A DNA stretch of 64,000 nucleotides. It comes from Corynebacterium frankenforstense DSM 45800 (lineage in GTDB: Bacteria; Actinomycetota; Actinomycetes; Mycobacteriales; Mycobacteriaceae). Below, in pieces: positions 16,325 through 25,533 of the stretch (within the stretch, counting starts at the first letter, position 1; the number at the start of each line of letters is the position of its first letter). The translations under genes and the position numbers were made by a program. Under the pieces are notes generated by a model. That model ran no database searches. It was not told the origin of the DNA and saw only the letters and a program-made list of their open reading frames with translations. The stretch spans positions 2,418,001 through 2,482,000 of the forward strand of contig NZ_CP009247.1 in NCBI RefSeq assembly GCF_001941485.1, given 5' to 3'.

Positions 16325-17482
16325 TCAGCCGCGGGCCGCCGCCGCGCGCAGCTGGTCGAGCGTGATGCCGCCGTCGGCGACGGCCGCGGCGACCAGGTCG
16401 ACCGCCTCGTCGAGGCCCTCCCCGGAGGACCACAGCACCCGGTCCGCCCCCGCGACCAGGGCGCGGGCGGCGGCCTGGGGCGGGGTGGCCCGCTCGGAGA
16501 CGGCCGCCATACCGGACAGGTCGTCGGTGTAGATCGGGCCCTCGAAGGGCACCCCGCCGGGGTAGGCGCCCGAGCGCAGCAGCCGGTAGGCCGCCGGGTC
16601 GAGGCTGGCGGGGGTGTCCCCCGAGGTCAGCCCCGGCACGCTGAGATGGCCGACCATGACCCCGGTGCCCTGCGGGGCGGCGGCGACCGCCGGGCCGAAG
16701 GCGGCCAGGTCCAGGTGCTCCAGCTCGCCCAGCGGCGGGGTCACCGCGGGGCCCTCGTGGGTGTCGCCGCTGGCCGCGCCGTGGCCGGGGAAGTGCTTGT
16801 AGACGGGCCGCACCCCGGCGTCCGTGAGCCCCGCGGCGAAGGCCTGCGCGCCCTGCGCGGCCGCGGCGGGGTCGGTGCCGAAGGCGCGGTCGCCGATGAT
16901 GTCCAGCCCGGCGGTGTCGACGTCGACGAGCGGGGCGTAGTCGGTGTCGATGCCGCGGGCGCGCAGCCGGGTGCCCAGCTCGAAGGCGACCCGGCGGACC
17001 TCGTCCGGCCCGGCGGCGGCCAGCTCGCGGGGGGCGGGGATGCCGCCGAGGACGTCCGCGTGGCGCTGCACGCGCCCGCCCTCGAAGTCGATGGAGACCT
17101 CAAAGTCCTCGCCGAACTCGGCACGCAGGGCGTGGATGTCGCGGCCCGGCTCGGTGAGCAGCCCCGGGTCCGACCAGCTGACCACGAAGATGCCGCCGGC
17201 CCCGGCGGCGAGCGCCGCGCGCGCGGAGTCATAGTCGGTGACGCCGACGACCATCAGCGAGGCCGCCAGCCGGCGCGCCTCGGCGTCGGCCTCCTCGGCC
17301 TTCTTCGCCGCCTCGGCCTCCGCGGCCTCCGCGTCGGCGGGGGCCGTCGACGCAGGCGCCGACGCCGGCGGCGACGCAGCCGAGGGGGCGGACGGGGCGT
17401 CGGAAATTGAGCCGGTGGAACACGCGGTGAGCAGCGCGCACGCCAGGACGGCGGCGACGGCGGACACGCGGCGGGCGGGCAC
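16325..17482 (-). CDS. GH3-family beta-N-acetylhexosaminidase-like lipoprotein
   Basis: The 385-residue protein starts with a signal peptide ending in the lipobox LLTAC, then an Ala/Ser/Glu-rich linker (about 27-65), then a single GH3 N-terminal (NagZ-type) barrel. Visible motifs are VSIDFEGGRVQR, DYAPLVDVDT, the KHFPGHGAASGDTHEGP His/Asp loop and YTDDLSGMAA bearing the likely nucleophile Asp. NagZ-type enzymes remove N-acetylglucosamine from muropeptides; being lipid-anchored outside, this one probably acts on wall fragments. GTG 17482 follows GAGGAG. It lies upstream of the VanW gene on the same strand, though the latter seems to have its own promoter. Confidence 0.85.
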   Translation of the reverse strand: MPARRVSAVAAVLACALLTACSTGSISDAPSAPSAASPPASAPASTAPADAEAAEAEAAKKAEEADAEARRLAASLMVVGVTDYDSARAALAAGAGGIFVVSWSDPGLLTEPGRDIHALRAEFGEDFEVSIDFEGGRVQRHADVLGGIPAPRELAAAGPDEVRRVAFELGTRLRARGIDTDYAPLVDVDTAGLDIIGDRAFGTDPAAAAQGAQAFAAGLTDAGVRPVYKHFPGHGAASGDTHEGPAVTPPLGELEHLDLAAFGPAVAAAPQGTGVMVGHLSVPGLTSGDTPASLDPAAYRLLRSGAYPGGVPFEGPIYTDDLSGMAAVSERATPPQAAARALVAGADRVLWSSGEGLDEAVDLVAAAVADGGITLDQLRAAAARG

Positions 17483-17622
17483 GGCGGCTCCTCTCGGTGG
17501 GGCGTGGACGGGGAGGCGGAACGGTCCCGAACCTACCCCGCCGGGACGTAGACTGGCGGCACAACCGTCCGTGCACGGAAACGGGCGGACCCCGGAAGCT
17601 ACCCGACCTCGGGAGGAAGACC

Positions 17623-18129
17623 GTGAACCCCGGCCCAGCAGAAACCACCATGCTCATCGCCTTCGACGGCTCGGACGAGTCGCGCCGGGCGCTGACCTAC
17701 GCCGCGCGCCTGCTCGCGCCGCGGCATGTGGAGATCATCACCGCCTGGGAGCCGATGTACCGCCAGGCCGCGCGCGCCAGCTCCATGACCGGCAACCACC
17801 AGGGCGACTGGCCGGACACCGCCGAGGCCGACGACCCCGCCTACGGCCATGCCCGCGACACCTGCCGCGCCGGCGTGGCGCTCGCCGAGGAGCTCGGCCT
17901 GCACGCCCGGGCCCACCTCGTCGAGTCGGCGACCTCGACCTGGTCGGCGATCCTGGACGCCGCTGGCGAGCTGCGCCCCGACGTCATCGTCGCCGGTGCG
18001 CGCGGGATCAGCGGGCTGCGCGCCCTGTGGCAGACCTCCGTGACCGACGCGCTGCTGAAGAACTCCGAGGTGCCGCTGTTCATCGTCCCGCCCGAGGAGG
18101 ACGACGCGGACGACGACGCGGACGAATAG
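17623..18129 (+). CDS. Universal stress protein (single UspA domain)
   Basis: The 168-residue protein is one UspA domain: MLIAFDGSDESRRAL at the N terminus and IVAGARGISGLRALWQTSVTDALLKNSEVPLFIVP at the end (quoted only as landmarks), including the ATP-binding G-x2-G-x9-G(S/T)-like region, here GARGISG with later SVTDALL. The C terminus is very acidic (DDADDDADE). GTG 17623 has GGGAGGA upstream and is chosen over the longer frame. The family acts in stress and dormancy responses in the cytoplasm; its partner is not evident. Confidence 0.85.
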   Translation: MNPGPAETTMLIAFDGSDESRRALTYAARLLAPRHVEIITAWEPMYRQAARASSMTGNHQGDWPDTAEADDPAYGHARDTCRAGVALAEELGLHARAHLVESATSTWSAILDAAGELRPDVIVAGARGISGLRALWQTSVTDALLKNSEVPLFIVPPEEDDADDDADE

Positions 18130-18157
18130 GCCCGCCCGCGCTGCTAAGGTTGCGGGC

Positions 18158-18355
18158 ATGGCCCTCGAATCCGACTCCCTCAACCGCCGCTCCGTCGGTC
18201 CCGCGCTGGCGAGCGCGGTCGTCGGCGTCGCCCTCGGGGTGGTCGCCGTGATGGGCGTCGCCATGTTCACCGGCGCCGACTCGGTCCCCCAGGGCGAGGC
18301 CGTGACCGCGGACAACGCGCTGCTCGGCGGACCGGAGTACGGCTCGCGCGACTGA
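18158..18355 (+). CDS. DUF2613 small membrane protein
   Basis: The 65-residue protein has one hydrophobic segment (VGPALASAVVGVALGVVAV, about 13-38) and ends with GGPEYGSRD, the conserved C-terminal feature of mycolata DUF2613 proteins. TAAGGT lies exactly 7 nt before the ATG, pointing to a leaderless transcript. It precedes aftD by 4 nt and may be cotranscribed and coupled to it. The function is unknown. Confidence 0.8.
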   Translation: MALESDSLNRRSVGPALASAVVGVALGVVAVMGVAMFTGADSVPQGEAVTADNALLGGPEYGSRD

Positions 18356-18359
18356 CGCG

Positions 18360-21300
18360 ATGGCCTCTGCGGCCCTGAACCCGGCGCGCCCGCGGCACGC
18401 CCTGCCCACCCCCTGGCACGCCCTGCCCGCCCCCTGGCGCGCGCACGTCATCGGCTGGCTGGTCCTCGCCGCCCTAGTGCTGCTCCAGCAGCCGGGGCTG
18501 ACCGCCGCCGACACCAAACACGACCTCGCCGTCGACCCCGGCGGCTTCCTCGCCCGCGCACTCGACGCGTGGACGGACACCTTCACCCTCGGCCAGCTGC
18601 AGAACCAGGCCTACGGCTACCTCTTCCCGCAGGGCCTCTTCTTCTGGCTGACCGACCGGCTGCCCGACTGGCTCGCCCAGCGCGCCTGGTGGCTGCTCGT
18701 GCTCGCCGTCGGCTACTCCGGCATGCTCGCCCTGCTGCGCCGGCTGGGTGTGCGCGGCACGCCCGCGCAGGTCGCCGGCGCCGTCGCCTTCGTCGCCGCC
18801 CCGCGCGTGCTGACGACGCTGACCGCGATCTCTTCGGAGACCTGGCCGGTCATGCTCGCCCCCTGGGTGGTCTTCGCGCTGCTCGGCCGCCCCGGCTGGC
18901 GCGCGGGCGCGGCCGCCGCCCTGCCCGTCGCGCTGATGGGCGCGGTCAACGCCACCGCGACACTCGCCGCCTGCGTGCCCGGCGCGGTGGTGCTGTTGTG
19001 GCGCCTGATTGACGACGCCGCATCGCGTCGCCGTCTGGGCGCCACCGCGGCGACGTGGGCGGCGGGATCTGTGCTGGTCAGCCTCTGGTGGCTGATCCCG
19101 CTGCTGGTGCTCGGCCGGTACGCGCCGCCGTTCACCGACTTCATCGAGTCCGCCGGGGTGACCACCCGCTGGCTCAACCCGGCGGAGATCCTGCGCGGGA
19201 CCACCAGCTGGACCCCCTTCGTCGACACCGAACGCCGCGCCGGCTTCGCGCTGGTCAGCGAGCCCGTCTTCGTGGTCGTCACCCTCGCCGTGGCCGCCGC
19301 GGGGCTCATCGGGCTGCGCTGCGTGCCCCGGCGGGTGCGCGCGCCGTGGCTGCTGATGCTCGCCTGCGGGCTCGTCGTGCTGGGGCTCGGCCACGGCCCG
19401 CTGGGCGACTGGTGGGTCGGCCTGCTCGACGGGGCGCTCGCGCCCTTGCGCAACCTGCACAAGTTCGATCCCCTGGTGCGCGTGCCGCTGGCCGTCGGCG
19501 TGGCCTTCCTGGTCGAGCGCCTGGCCGCGGGGCGGGGGCTGCGCGGGGTGCGGGGGCCGCGGTCGTCAGCGCCGCAGCGGACGGCGGCACTGGTGCTGGT
19601 CGCGGGGATGCTCGCCGCCTCGGCCGCGCCGGCGCTCTCCGGACGGCTGCTGCCGCGCGGCGCCTACGAGGAGGTCCCCGACTACTGGCCGCAGGCCGCC
19701 GCGTTCCTCGACACCCTCGAGACGCGCACGCTGGTCTACCCGCCCAGCCCCTTCGCCCGCCAGGAGTGGGGCTGGACCCGCGACGAGCCCATCCAGCCGC
19801 TGGCCGACAACCCCTGGGCGGTGCGCGACGCGATCCCGCTGGTCGACCCGGAGGCCATCCGCGGCCTCGACGGGCTGGACGCCGCGCTGCGCGCCGACCC
19901 CGAGGCCGCCGCCCGGGCGCTCGGCTCGTTCGGGATCGGCGCGGTGCTGGTGCGCCACGACCTCGACGACCCGCGCACCCGCGACGACGCCGCCGCCGTC
20001 GCCGACCTGCTTCCCGGCGAGGTGCACACCTTCGGCGACGGCGAGGTCGAGGTGCACGTCCTCGACGCCCGGGCCGGCATGCGGCTGATCGACAGCGAGC
20101 CGGTGCGCGTCGCCGGCGGCGGGGAGGCGCTGCCGCTGCTCGACGCCGCGGGCGGCCCGGCGGTGCGCCGGCTGGTCCCCGGCGACGCCGAGGTGGTCAC
20201 CGACACCCCGCAGCTGGTCGCGCGCAACTACGGCGAGGTCCGCGACGCGACCTCCGCGGCGCTGTCCGACCGCGCCGAGGGCGCGGACGTGCGCAACCCG
20301 GTGCCCGACTACCCCTCGACGGGCCCGCGCACCCGGGTGGTCGAGCACGGCGGCCACGTCGCCGCCTCCTCCTCGGCGGCGGACGCGACGAGCTTCGGCG
20401 GGGCGGACCCGGCGCGCTCGGCGACCGCGGCCGTCGACGGCGACCCGCAGACCGCCTGGTGGCCCGCCCCCGGCCGCGGGGCCGGCGAGTTCCTCGAGGT
20501 CACCCCGGACCAGCCGGACGGCGAGGTGACGGTGACGGCCACCGCGGACACGACCGTCGAGGTCGCCGCGGGCGACCGGCGCCTGGACGTCACGCTGCGC
20601 GCGGGCGTGCCGCGCACCGTGCGCGTCGGCGCGGGGGTGCCCGTGCGCGTGGAGCTGACCGAGCGCGTCGGGATCAGCGAGCTTTCCGCCGGGGTGCAGC
20701 GCGCGATCGAGGTGCCGGACACCTCCCCGGACGTGCGGGCCTTCTTCTTCCAGCGCCTGGCCCCGGACCCCGGCGCCGTGCGCCGGGTCTTCACCGCCCC
20801 GCGTCAGATGACCGTCACCGTCCGCGCCGCCGGTGCGGCCGAGGTGCTCGTCGACGGCCGGGCGGTCCCCCGCGGCGGGACCGTGGACCTCGATGCGGGC
20901 ACCCATCTCGTCGAGACCGACGCGGACTGGGTGGAGCTGGCCGAGCCGGGCTTCACCGCCTCGCCGGAGCAGCACGTCGAGGCCCTCGGCGGCGGGGCCG
21001 GCGGCCCGGTGGAGATCGCCCCGGCCGACCACGAGCGGTGGCTGCTGACCGGGCGCTCGGCGAACCCCGGCCTGCGCGCGGGTGTGGCCGGCCGCGAGCT
21101 GGAGCCGGCGGTGCTCGACGCGGGCATGCAGGCCTTCCGGGTGCCGGCGGGCGTGGGCGGCACCGTGGAGTTCTCCTTCGCCGGGCAGCCGGCCTACCGG
21201 GCCGGGCTCCTCGGCGGCGGCGCGGTCGCGGCGCTGACCCTGGTGGGGCTCGTCCTGGCCCTGGCGCGAGGGGCGGAGGCCCCTCGCACCGCGTCGGCCG

Positions 21301-21782
21301 TGCGCAACGCGCCGGACGTGCGCACGACGGTGACCACCGGGGCGTCGTCAATCGGGCGGAAGTGGGCCGGCTTCGGGGTGGTCACACTCGCGGCGGTGCT
21401 CGTCGGCGGTGTCGCCGGCGCGGGCGCGGCCCTGGTCGCGTGGGTGGTGCACAGGTTCACGCGGATCCGGCCGACGTGGCTGGTCGCGGGCGCGCTAGGG
21501 GCGGGCCCGGCGTGGCTCGCGCGTGCCCCCTGGCCGCCCGGCGCGCACGGGCTCTACGCCGGCGACTCGGCGCTGCTGGCCGGGGCGGTCCTGGCGGCGG
21601 TGCTCGCGGCGGCGCTGCCAGTCGAGGACGGGCTGCTCGATGAGCGCGTGCGAGACGCCGGAGACGGCCAACGAGACGACGAGCGTGACGGCCAGCACGG
21701 GCCAGAAGCCGCCGGTGAAGGTGCCGATGCCGGTCAGCGGGAAGACGGCGCCGAGCACCGCGACGTGCCAGAGGAACAGTGA
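18360..21782 (+). CDS. aftD: Arabinofuranosyltransferase AftD-type GT-C protein with run-on C terminus
   Basis: AftD adds alpha-(1->3) arabinofuranose branches to arabinogalactan and lipoarabinomannan at the outer membrane face. This 1140-residue protein has about ten N-terminal membrane segments (to ~residue 440), with NLHKFDPLVRVPL in the conserved DUF3367/GT-C region, a large extracellular beta-rich region (~450-940) and further C-terminal membrane segments up to about residue 1085. The last ~50 residues are charged (AGDGQRDDERDGQ) and antisense to the acyltransferase gene, so the natural stop seems lost. The stop at 21782 lies 288 bp inside the opposite gene. It follows the DUF2613 gene by 4 nt. 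Confidence 0.85.
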   Translation: MASAALNPARPRHALPTPWHALPAPWRAHVIGWLVLAALVLLQQPGLTAADTKHDLAVDPGGFLARALDAWTDTFTLGQLQNQAYGYLFPQGLFFWLTDRLPDWLAQRAWWLLVLAVGYSGMLALLRRLGVRGTPAQVAGAVAFVAAPRVLTTLTAISSETWPVMLAPWVVFALLGRPGWRAGAAAALPVALMGAVNATATLAACVPGAVVLLWRLIDDAASRRRLGATAATWAAGSVLVSLWWLIPLLVLGRYAPPFTDFIESAGVTTRWLNPAEILRGTTSWTPFVDTERRAGFALVSEPVFVVVTLAVAAAGLIGLRCVPRRVRAPWLLMLACGLVVLGLGHGPLGDWWVGLLDGALAPLRNLHKFDPLVRVPLAVGVAFLVERLAAGRGLRGVRGPRSSAPQRTAALVLVAGMLAASAAPALSGRLLPRGAYEEVPDYWPQAAAFLDTLETRTLVYPPSPFARQEWGWTRDEPIQPLADNPWAVRDAIPLVDPEAIRGLDGLDAALRADPEAAARALGSFGIGAVLVRHDLDDPRTRDDAAAVADLLPGEVHTFGDGEVEVHVLDARAGMRLIDSEPVRVAGGGEALPLLDAAGGPAVRRLVPGDAEVVTDTPQLVARNYGEVRDATSAALSDRAEGADVRNPVPDYPSTGPRTRVVEHGGHVAASSSAADATSFGGADPARSATAAVDGDPQTAWWPAPGRGAGEFLEVTPDQPDGEVTVTATADTTVEVAAGDRRLDVTLRAGVPRTVRVGAGVPVRVELTERVGISELSAGVQRAIEVPDTSPDVRAFFFQRLAPDPGAVRRVFTAPRQMTVTVRAAGAAEVLVDGRAVPRGGTVDLDAGTHLVETDADWVELAEPGFTASPEQHVEALGGGAGGPVEIAPADHERWLLTGRSANPGLRAGVAGRELEPAVLDAGMQAFRVPAGVGGTVEFSFAGQPAYRAGLLGGGAVAALTLVGLVLALARGAEAPRTASAVRNAPDVRTTVTTGASSIGRKWAGFGVVTLAAVLVGGVAGAGAALVAWVVHRFTRIRPTWLVAGALGAGPAWLARAPWPPGAHGLYAGDSALLAGAVLAAVLAAALPVEDGLLDERVRDAGDGQRDDERDGQHGPEAAGEGADAGQREDGAEHRDVPEEQ

Positions 21783-22709
21783 GTAGCTCCACCGGCCGGC
21801 CAGGCGCAGCGGCGCGGTGGCGATGAGGTCGGAAGGCCGCGGGGCCAGCGCGTAGGGCACGACGATCAGCGCGGCGAAGAGCGCGCCGGCGGCGATCCGC
21901 GCGCTGAACTCGCCGGGTGAGGGGTGCTCGAGGCCCAGCGGGCCGAACCACTCGCGCCCGGCGGCCCAGGCGACGACCATCGCCGCGGCCCAGTAGAGCC
22001 CCCGCGGGGCGGCGAGGCGCGCGACGCGGGCGCGGGCGACGGGGCGCCCGGCGAGCCAGCTCTCGGCCTCGGCGGCCAGCAGACCGACGGCGAACCAGGG
22101 CGCGTAACTGGGCGGCCAGATCTGCAGGTTGACCGCGCCGTCGGCGGCGGCGACGAAGGGCAGCCACGGCCACGCGGAGAGCACCGCCGTGAGTACCAGG
22201 ACGCCCGCCACGCGCGCCCGGCGGCGGGTCAGGCGGCCGACCGTGAGCGCGAGCAACGGCAGGACCAGGTAGAAGGCGACCTCCACGCACAGCGACCACA
22301 TGTGGGTCAGCCCGCCGATCAGGCCGTCGGGCACGTAGATCTGGGTCATCGTCAGCTGGGCGAGGGCCTGGAGCGGCGAGGCGCCGAAGGCCTCGGGCAG
22401 CCAGAGCAGGACCGCCAGCGCGCAGACGAGGTAGGCCGGGGCGATGCGGGCGATGCGCCGGCGGTAGTAGCGGCCGAAGCGGCGGTCGGTGCGGTGGCGG
22501 CGCCACAGCAGGAACGCCGAGAGCGCGTAGAAGACGGCGACGAAGAAGTCGAAGCGGGCGGTCAGCGCGCCGAAGTGGCTCGCCGGGTCCACGCCGGTCT
22601 GGAAGGCGACGTGGGTGACCACCACCCCCGCGGCGGCCACGGCGCGCAGGCCCTCGAGGGACTCGACGAAGCGGCGTGCGTAGGATTGGCCCGAGATAAC
22701 CTCGCTCAC
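21495..22709 (-). CDS. Acyltransferase family 3 (OafA/YrhL-like) membrane protein
   Basis: The 404-residue protein has about ten membrane helices and the family landmarks: RFVESLEGLRAVAAAGVVVTH (R and H of the R-x10-H motif) near the start, then a second arginine-rich loop (RRHRTDRRFGRYYRRR). Such enzymes O-acylate sugars of envelope polysaccharides or lipids. The recognisable sequence ends near HALIEQPVLDWQ; the final ~38 Arg-rich residues are antisense to aftD. Start GTG 22709 has TACCCT exactly 7 nt upstream, a leaderless layout. Only 29 bp separate it from the divergent DUF3068 gene. The acyl acceptor is unknown, but aftD adjacency suggests arabinan or a mannan. Confidence 0.85.
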   Translation of the reverse strand: MSEVISGQSYARRFVESLEGLRAVAAAGVVVTHVAFQTGVDPASHFGALTARFDFFVAVFYALSAFLLWRRHRTDRRFGRYYRRRIARIAPAYLVCALAVLLWLPEAFGASPLQALAQLTMTQIYVPDGLIGGLTHMWSLCVEVAFYLVLPLLALTVGRLTRRRARVAGVLVLTAVLSAWPWLPFVAAADGAVNLQIWPPSYAPWFAVGLLAAEAESWLAGRPVARARVARLAAPRGLYWAAAMVVAWAAGREWFGPLGLEHPSPGEFSARIAAGALFAALIVVPYALAPRPSDLIATAPLRLAGRWSYSLFLWHVAVLGAVFPLTGIGTFTGGFWPVLAVTLVVSLAVSGVSHALIEQPVLDWQRRREHRRQDRPGQQRRVAGVEPVRAGRPGGTREPRRARP

Positions 22710-22738
22710 CTGCGCCAGGGTACTGGAAGGAGGCGCCC

Positions 22739-23974
22739 GTGGGACTCGTGGGACAGCCGGGGACGCGGCGGCGCGCCGCCCTGGCGACCCTGGCGGCCGT
22801 GCTCGTGCTGCTGCTGGTCGGCGACGTCGCCCCGCGCGTGGTGCTGTACCTGATGTACGACCTCGAGGTCGGGGTGAGCCGCAGCGTGCGCTCCGTGGAC
22901 CCCGACGCCCGGGTCGTGGACGCCGAAGAGCTCGCCGACTCGGCGGAGGCGCCCGGCGAGCTGGCCCGCACGGTGGAGCTCGCGGTGGACCGGACCGTGG
23001 ACTACACCGCCGCGCGCACCGACCCCGACGACGCGGAGACCGAGGGCGACGGTGCGCTGGCCGACGCGCGCAGCGAGGTCACCGCCGACGGCGAGCTGCT
23101 CGCCCGGGTGCACGACCGGGCGGTGCTCGAGCGCGACTCGACCTTCCCCTCGGCCTACCCGACCAGCCGCGTCGGCGTCGAGATCCCGGCGGCCGGGGTG
23201 GACCAGGAGACGGGCGACTTCGTGCGCGAGGGGCTGACCCACGACTTCCCGGTCGAGGCCGAGAAGCGCTCCTACCAGTACTTCGACCCGTGGCTGATGG
23301 AGACGACCTACCTCGACTACCGCGGCAAGGCGCCGGCCGACCCGGCCGAGGAGTCGATGCTCACCCACGTCTACGGCCAGCGCGTGGCCGGCCACCGGCT
23401 GACCGACACCCTCGCCGCGCTCGGCGAGGACCGCGCCGAGGCCGCCGGGCAGCTCGCGGTGCGCGGCCCGGCCCGGCGCTTCTACGACGCCGGGCAGCTC
23501 GGCGAGCGCGGGCTGGCCCCGGACGCCGAGGTCACCCTCGAGCCCTACTACGCCGTCGACCGCGAGGTGAAGGTCGAGCCGCAGTCCGGGCGCATCGTGG
23601 ACGTCGCCGAGCGCGTGCGCGTCTACCTGGCCGCCGCCGAGGACCCCGCCGAGTACGCCGACGCCACCGTGGCCGGCGCGGACCCGGAGGGCTCGGGCGA
23701 GGCCGTGCGCGCCCCGGGCGGGCCGCGGGCCGTCGAGCAGATCGGCGGCTCCGCGACGCGCACCGTCGACGCGCGCACGCTGCTGGCCGCCGAGACGCAC
23801 TGGGACGACGACTCGCGTGCGGCCGCCCGCGACGAGGCGCGCCGCACGATCGACACCCGCCGCGCGCTGGCCGCGCTGGCGTGGGTGTGCCGCGTGCTCA
23901 CCCTCGTGGTGGTCGGCCTGGGGGTGGCCGCGTTCATCCGGCGCGGGCGGGCGGCGGATCCGGCGCGGCGATGA
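22739..23974 (+). CDS. DUF3068 (PorA-family annotated) membrane-anchored protein
   Basis: The 411-residue protein has an N-terminal membrane segment (ALATLAAVLVLLLVGDVAP, about 14-35), a long extracytoplasmic part and a C-terminal membrane segment (ALAALAWVCRVLTLVVVGLGV, split; about 378-400) ending in Arg-rich residues. This matches DUF3068, an actinobacterial family sometimes labelled porin PorA, though it is unrelated to the 45-residue C. glutamicum PorA. GTG 22739 has GGAGG upstream. Its stop overlaps the next gene's ATG as ATGA, so the two are probably coupled partners. Confidence 0.8.
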   Translation: MGLVGQPGTRRRAALATLAAVLVLLLVGDVAPRVVLYLMYDLEVGVSRSVRSVDPDARVVDAEELADSAEAPGELARTVELAVDRTVDYTAARTDPDDAETEGDGALADARSEVTADGELLARVHDRAVLERDSTFPSAYPTSRVGVEIPAAGVDQETGDFVREGLTHDFPVEAEKRSYQYFDPWLMETTYLDYRGKAPADPAEESMLTHVYGQRVAGHRLTDTLAALGEDRAEAAGQLAVRGPARRFYDAGQLGERGLAPDAEVTLEPYYAVDREVKVEPQSGRIVDVAERVRVYLAAAEDPAEYADATVAGADPEGSGEAVRAPGGPRAVEQIGGSATRTVDARTLLAAETHWDDDSRAAARDEARRTIDTRRALAALAWVCRVLTLVVVGLGVAAFIRRGRAADPARR

Positions 23975-25533
23975 GCCGGCGCGACGCCCTCGCCGTGGCG
24001 GCCGTGGCCGCCTGGTGCACGCTGCTTGTCGGCGCCGTCCTGCTGCCCTTCGCCGCGCCCGGGGTGCTCGCCCACCGCGACATGCTGGTGCTCGACTCGC
24101 CGGCGCTGACGGCCGGCGCCTTCGGCTTCGGCGACCTCCCGGCGCGCAACGCGCCCCAGGACGGCCTGCTCGCCCTGGCCGGACTCGTGCTGCCGGCCTC
24201 CTGGCTGGCCCGCGGGATCCTCGCCGCCGGGGCCGTGGCCGGGGCCGGCGGGGCGGTCGCGCTCGTGCGCCACGTCGGCGGCGGGCCCGTGGCCGCGGCG
24301 GCCGGCGCCACGCTCACGCTGCTCAACCCCGCGGTGGTCGAGCGCCTGCTGCAGGGCCACTGGTCGCTGGCGGTCGCCGGCTGGCTCCTGCCCGCGATCG
24401 CCTGGGCGGGCCTGTCCGGGCGCACGGGGCTCGCGTGGGCCGGCATGGTGCCGGCCGCGCTGACCCCGACGGGCGCGCTGCTCGGCGGGCTCGTCGGCGG
24501 GCTGACCGTGCGGCGCGGCGGCGCCGGTGCCGGTGCCCGTGCCGGCGGCGCGAAGAAGCCCGGCGATGCGACGCTGACCTGGGCGCTGGCGGGCGCGCTG
24601 TGCCTGCCGTGGCTGGTGCCGGCCGCGTGGGCGGCGCTTGACGGGGCGGGTGCGGGCACGGCGACGGCGGCCTCGGCGGCGGCCTTCGCCCCGCGCGCCG
24701 AGGCGCACCTGGGCACCGGCGGCACGCTGCTGAGCCTGGGCGGGATCTGGAACGCCGGCGCCGCCCCGGACTCGCGGGCCGCCGGCTTCGGACTGTTCGG
24801 CCTGGCGCTGACCCTGCTCTGCCTGCTCGGCCGGCGCGCGGTGGCCCGCCCCCTGTGGGTGGCCGCGGGAGTCGGTCTCGTCATTCCGCTGGCCGCGTGG
24901 CTGGTGCCCGGCTGGTTCGCCTGGGCGGTGGCCACCGTGCCCGGGGCGGGCCTTGTGCGCGACGCCCACAAGTTCGTGCTGCTGGCCGTGCCGGCGCTCG
25001 TGGCCGGGCTCGGCGGGCTCAGCCGGCTGGGCGCCCGCGAGCGCTGGGCGTGGCTGGCGCTCGTGCTCGTCGTGGTCCAGGCCCTCGACTTCCCCGCCGC
25101 GCTGCGCCGCCTGGCGCCGGTGCCGGACCCGGTGCCCGCCGTCGCGCGGGAGATTTCCGACGGTCGCGACGTGCTGGTGGCCGGTGCCACCGGCCTGGTG
25201 CCGGTGGACGGGGTGCCCACCGTCGACTACTGGGACAAGGCCCTGCCCACGGTGGCCGCGGGGCGGCTGGTGGTCGACGGGGTGACCGTGGACGAGCCCT
25301 CGGCGCGCTGGTCGGCGGCCGATCAGGCGTGGCGGGCCGGGGACCTGGACGCGCTGGCGCAGCTGGGCGTCGGCTGGGTCATCGACCGCGACGGCGGGGT
25401 GCTCGCACAGACGACGGCGCCCGCCGCCCCGGTGTGGCCGAAGGTGGCGGGCGTCGTGTTGACCGTGCTGTGGGCCGCGGCGGCGCCGGCGGCGTTCACC
25501 GCCCGGCGCCTGCGGGTCACAGGGCGTTCTTGA
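23971..25533 (+). CDS. GT-C-like multi-pass membrane protein beside aftD
   Basis: The 520-residue protein has about eleven hydrophobic segments. A short first outside loop carries HRDMLVLDSP, acidic as in GT-C glycosyltransferases. Later it has LLQGHWSLAVAGWLLP and RDAHKFVLLAVPALVAGL, the latter strikingly like AftD's NLHKF region. The C-terminal part (about 370-490) is a soluble loop with DYWDKALP, followed by a last helix. I infer a polyprenyl-phospho-sugar-dependent glycosyltransferase or an accessory of one. The start overlaps the DUF3068 stop (ATGA). The 3' end overlaps ushA by 17 bp convergently. Substrate unknown. Confidence 0.7.
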   Translation: MSRRDALAVAAVAAWCTLLVGAVLLPFAAPGVLAHRDMLVLDSPALTAGAFGFGDLPARNAPQDGLLALAGLVLPASWLARGILAAGAVAGAGGAVALVRHVGGGPVAAAAGATLTLLNPAVVERLLQGHWSLAVAGWLLPAIAWAGLSGRTGLAWAGMVPAALTPTGALLGGLVGGLTVRRGGAGAGARAGGAKKPGDATLTWALAGALCLPWLVPAAWAALDGAGAGTATAASAAAFAPRAEAHLGTGGTLLSLGGIWNAGAAPDSRAAGFGLFGLALTLLCLLGRRAVARPLWVAAGVGLVIPLAAWLVPGWFAWAVATVPGAGLVRDAHKFVLLAVPALVAGLGGLSRLGARERWAWLALVLVVVQALDFPAALRRLAPVPDPVPAVAREISDGRDVLVAGATGLVPVDGVPTVDYWDKALPTVAAGRLVVDGVTVDEPSARWSAADQAWRAGDLDALAQLGVGWVIDRDGGVLAQTTAPAAPVWPKVAGVVLTVLWAAAAPAAFTARRLRVTGRS

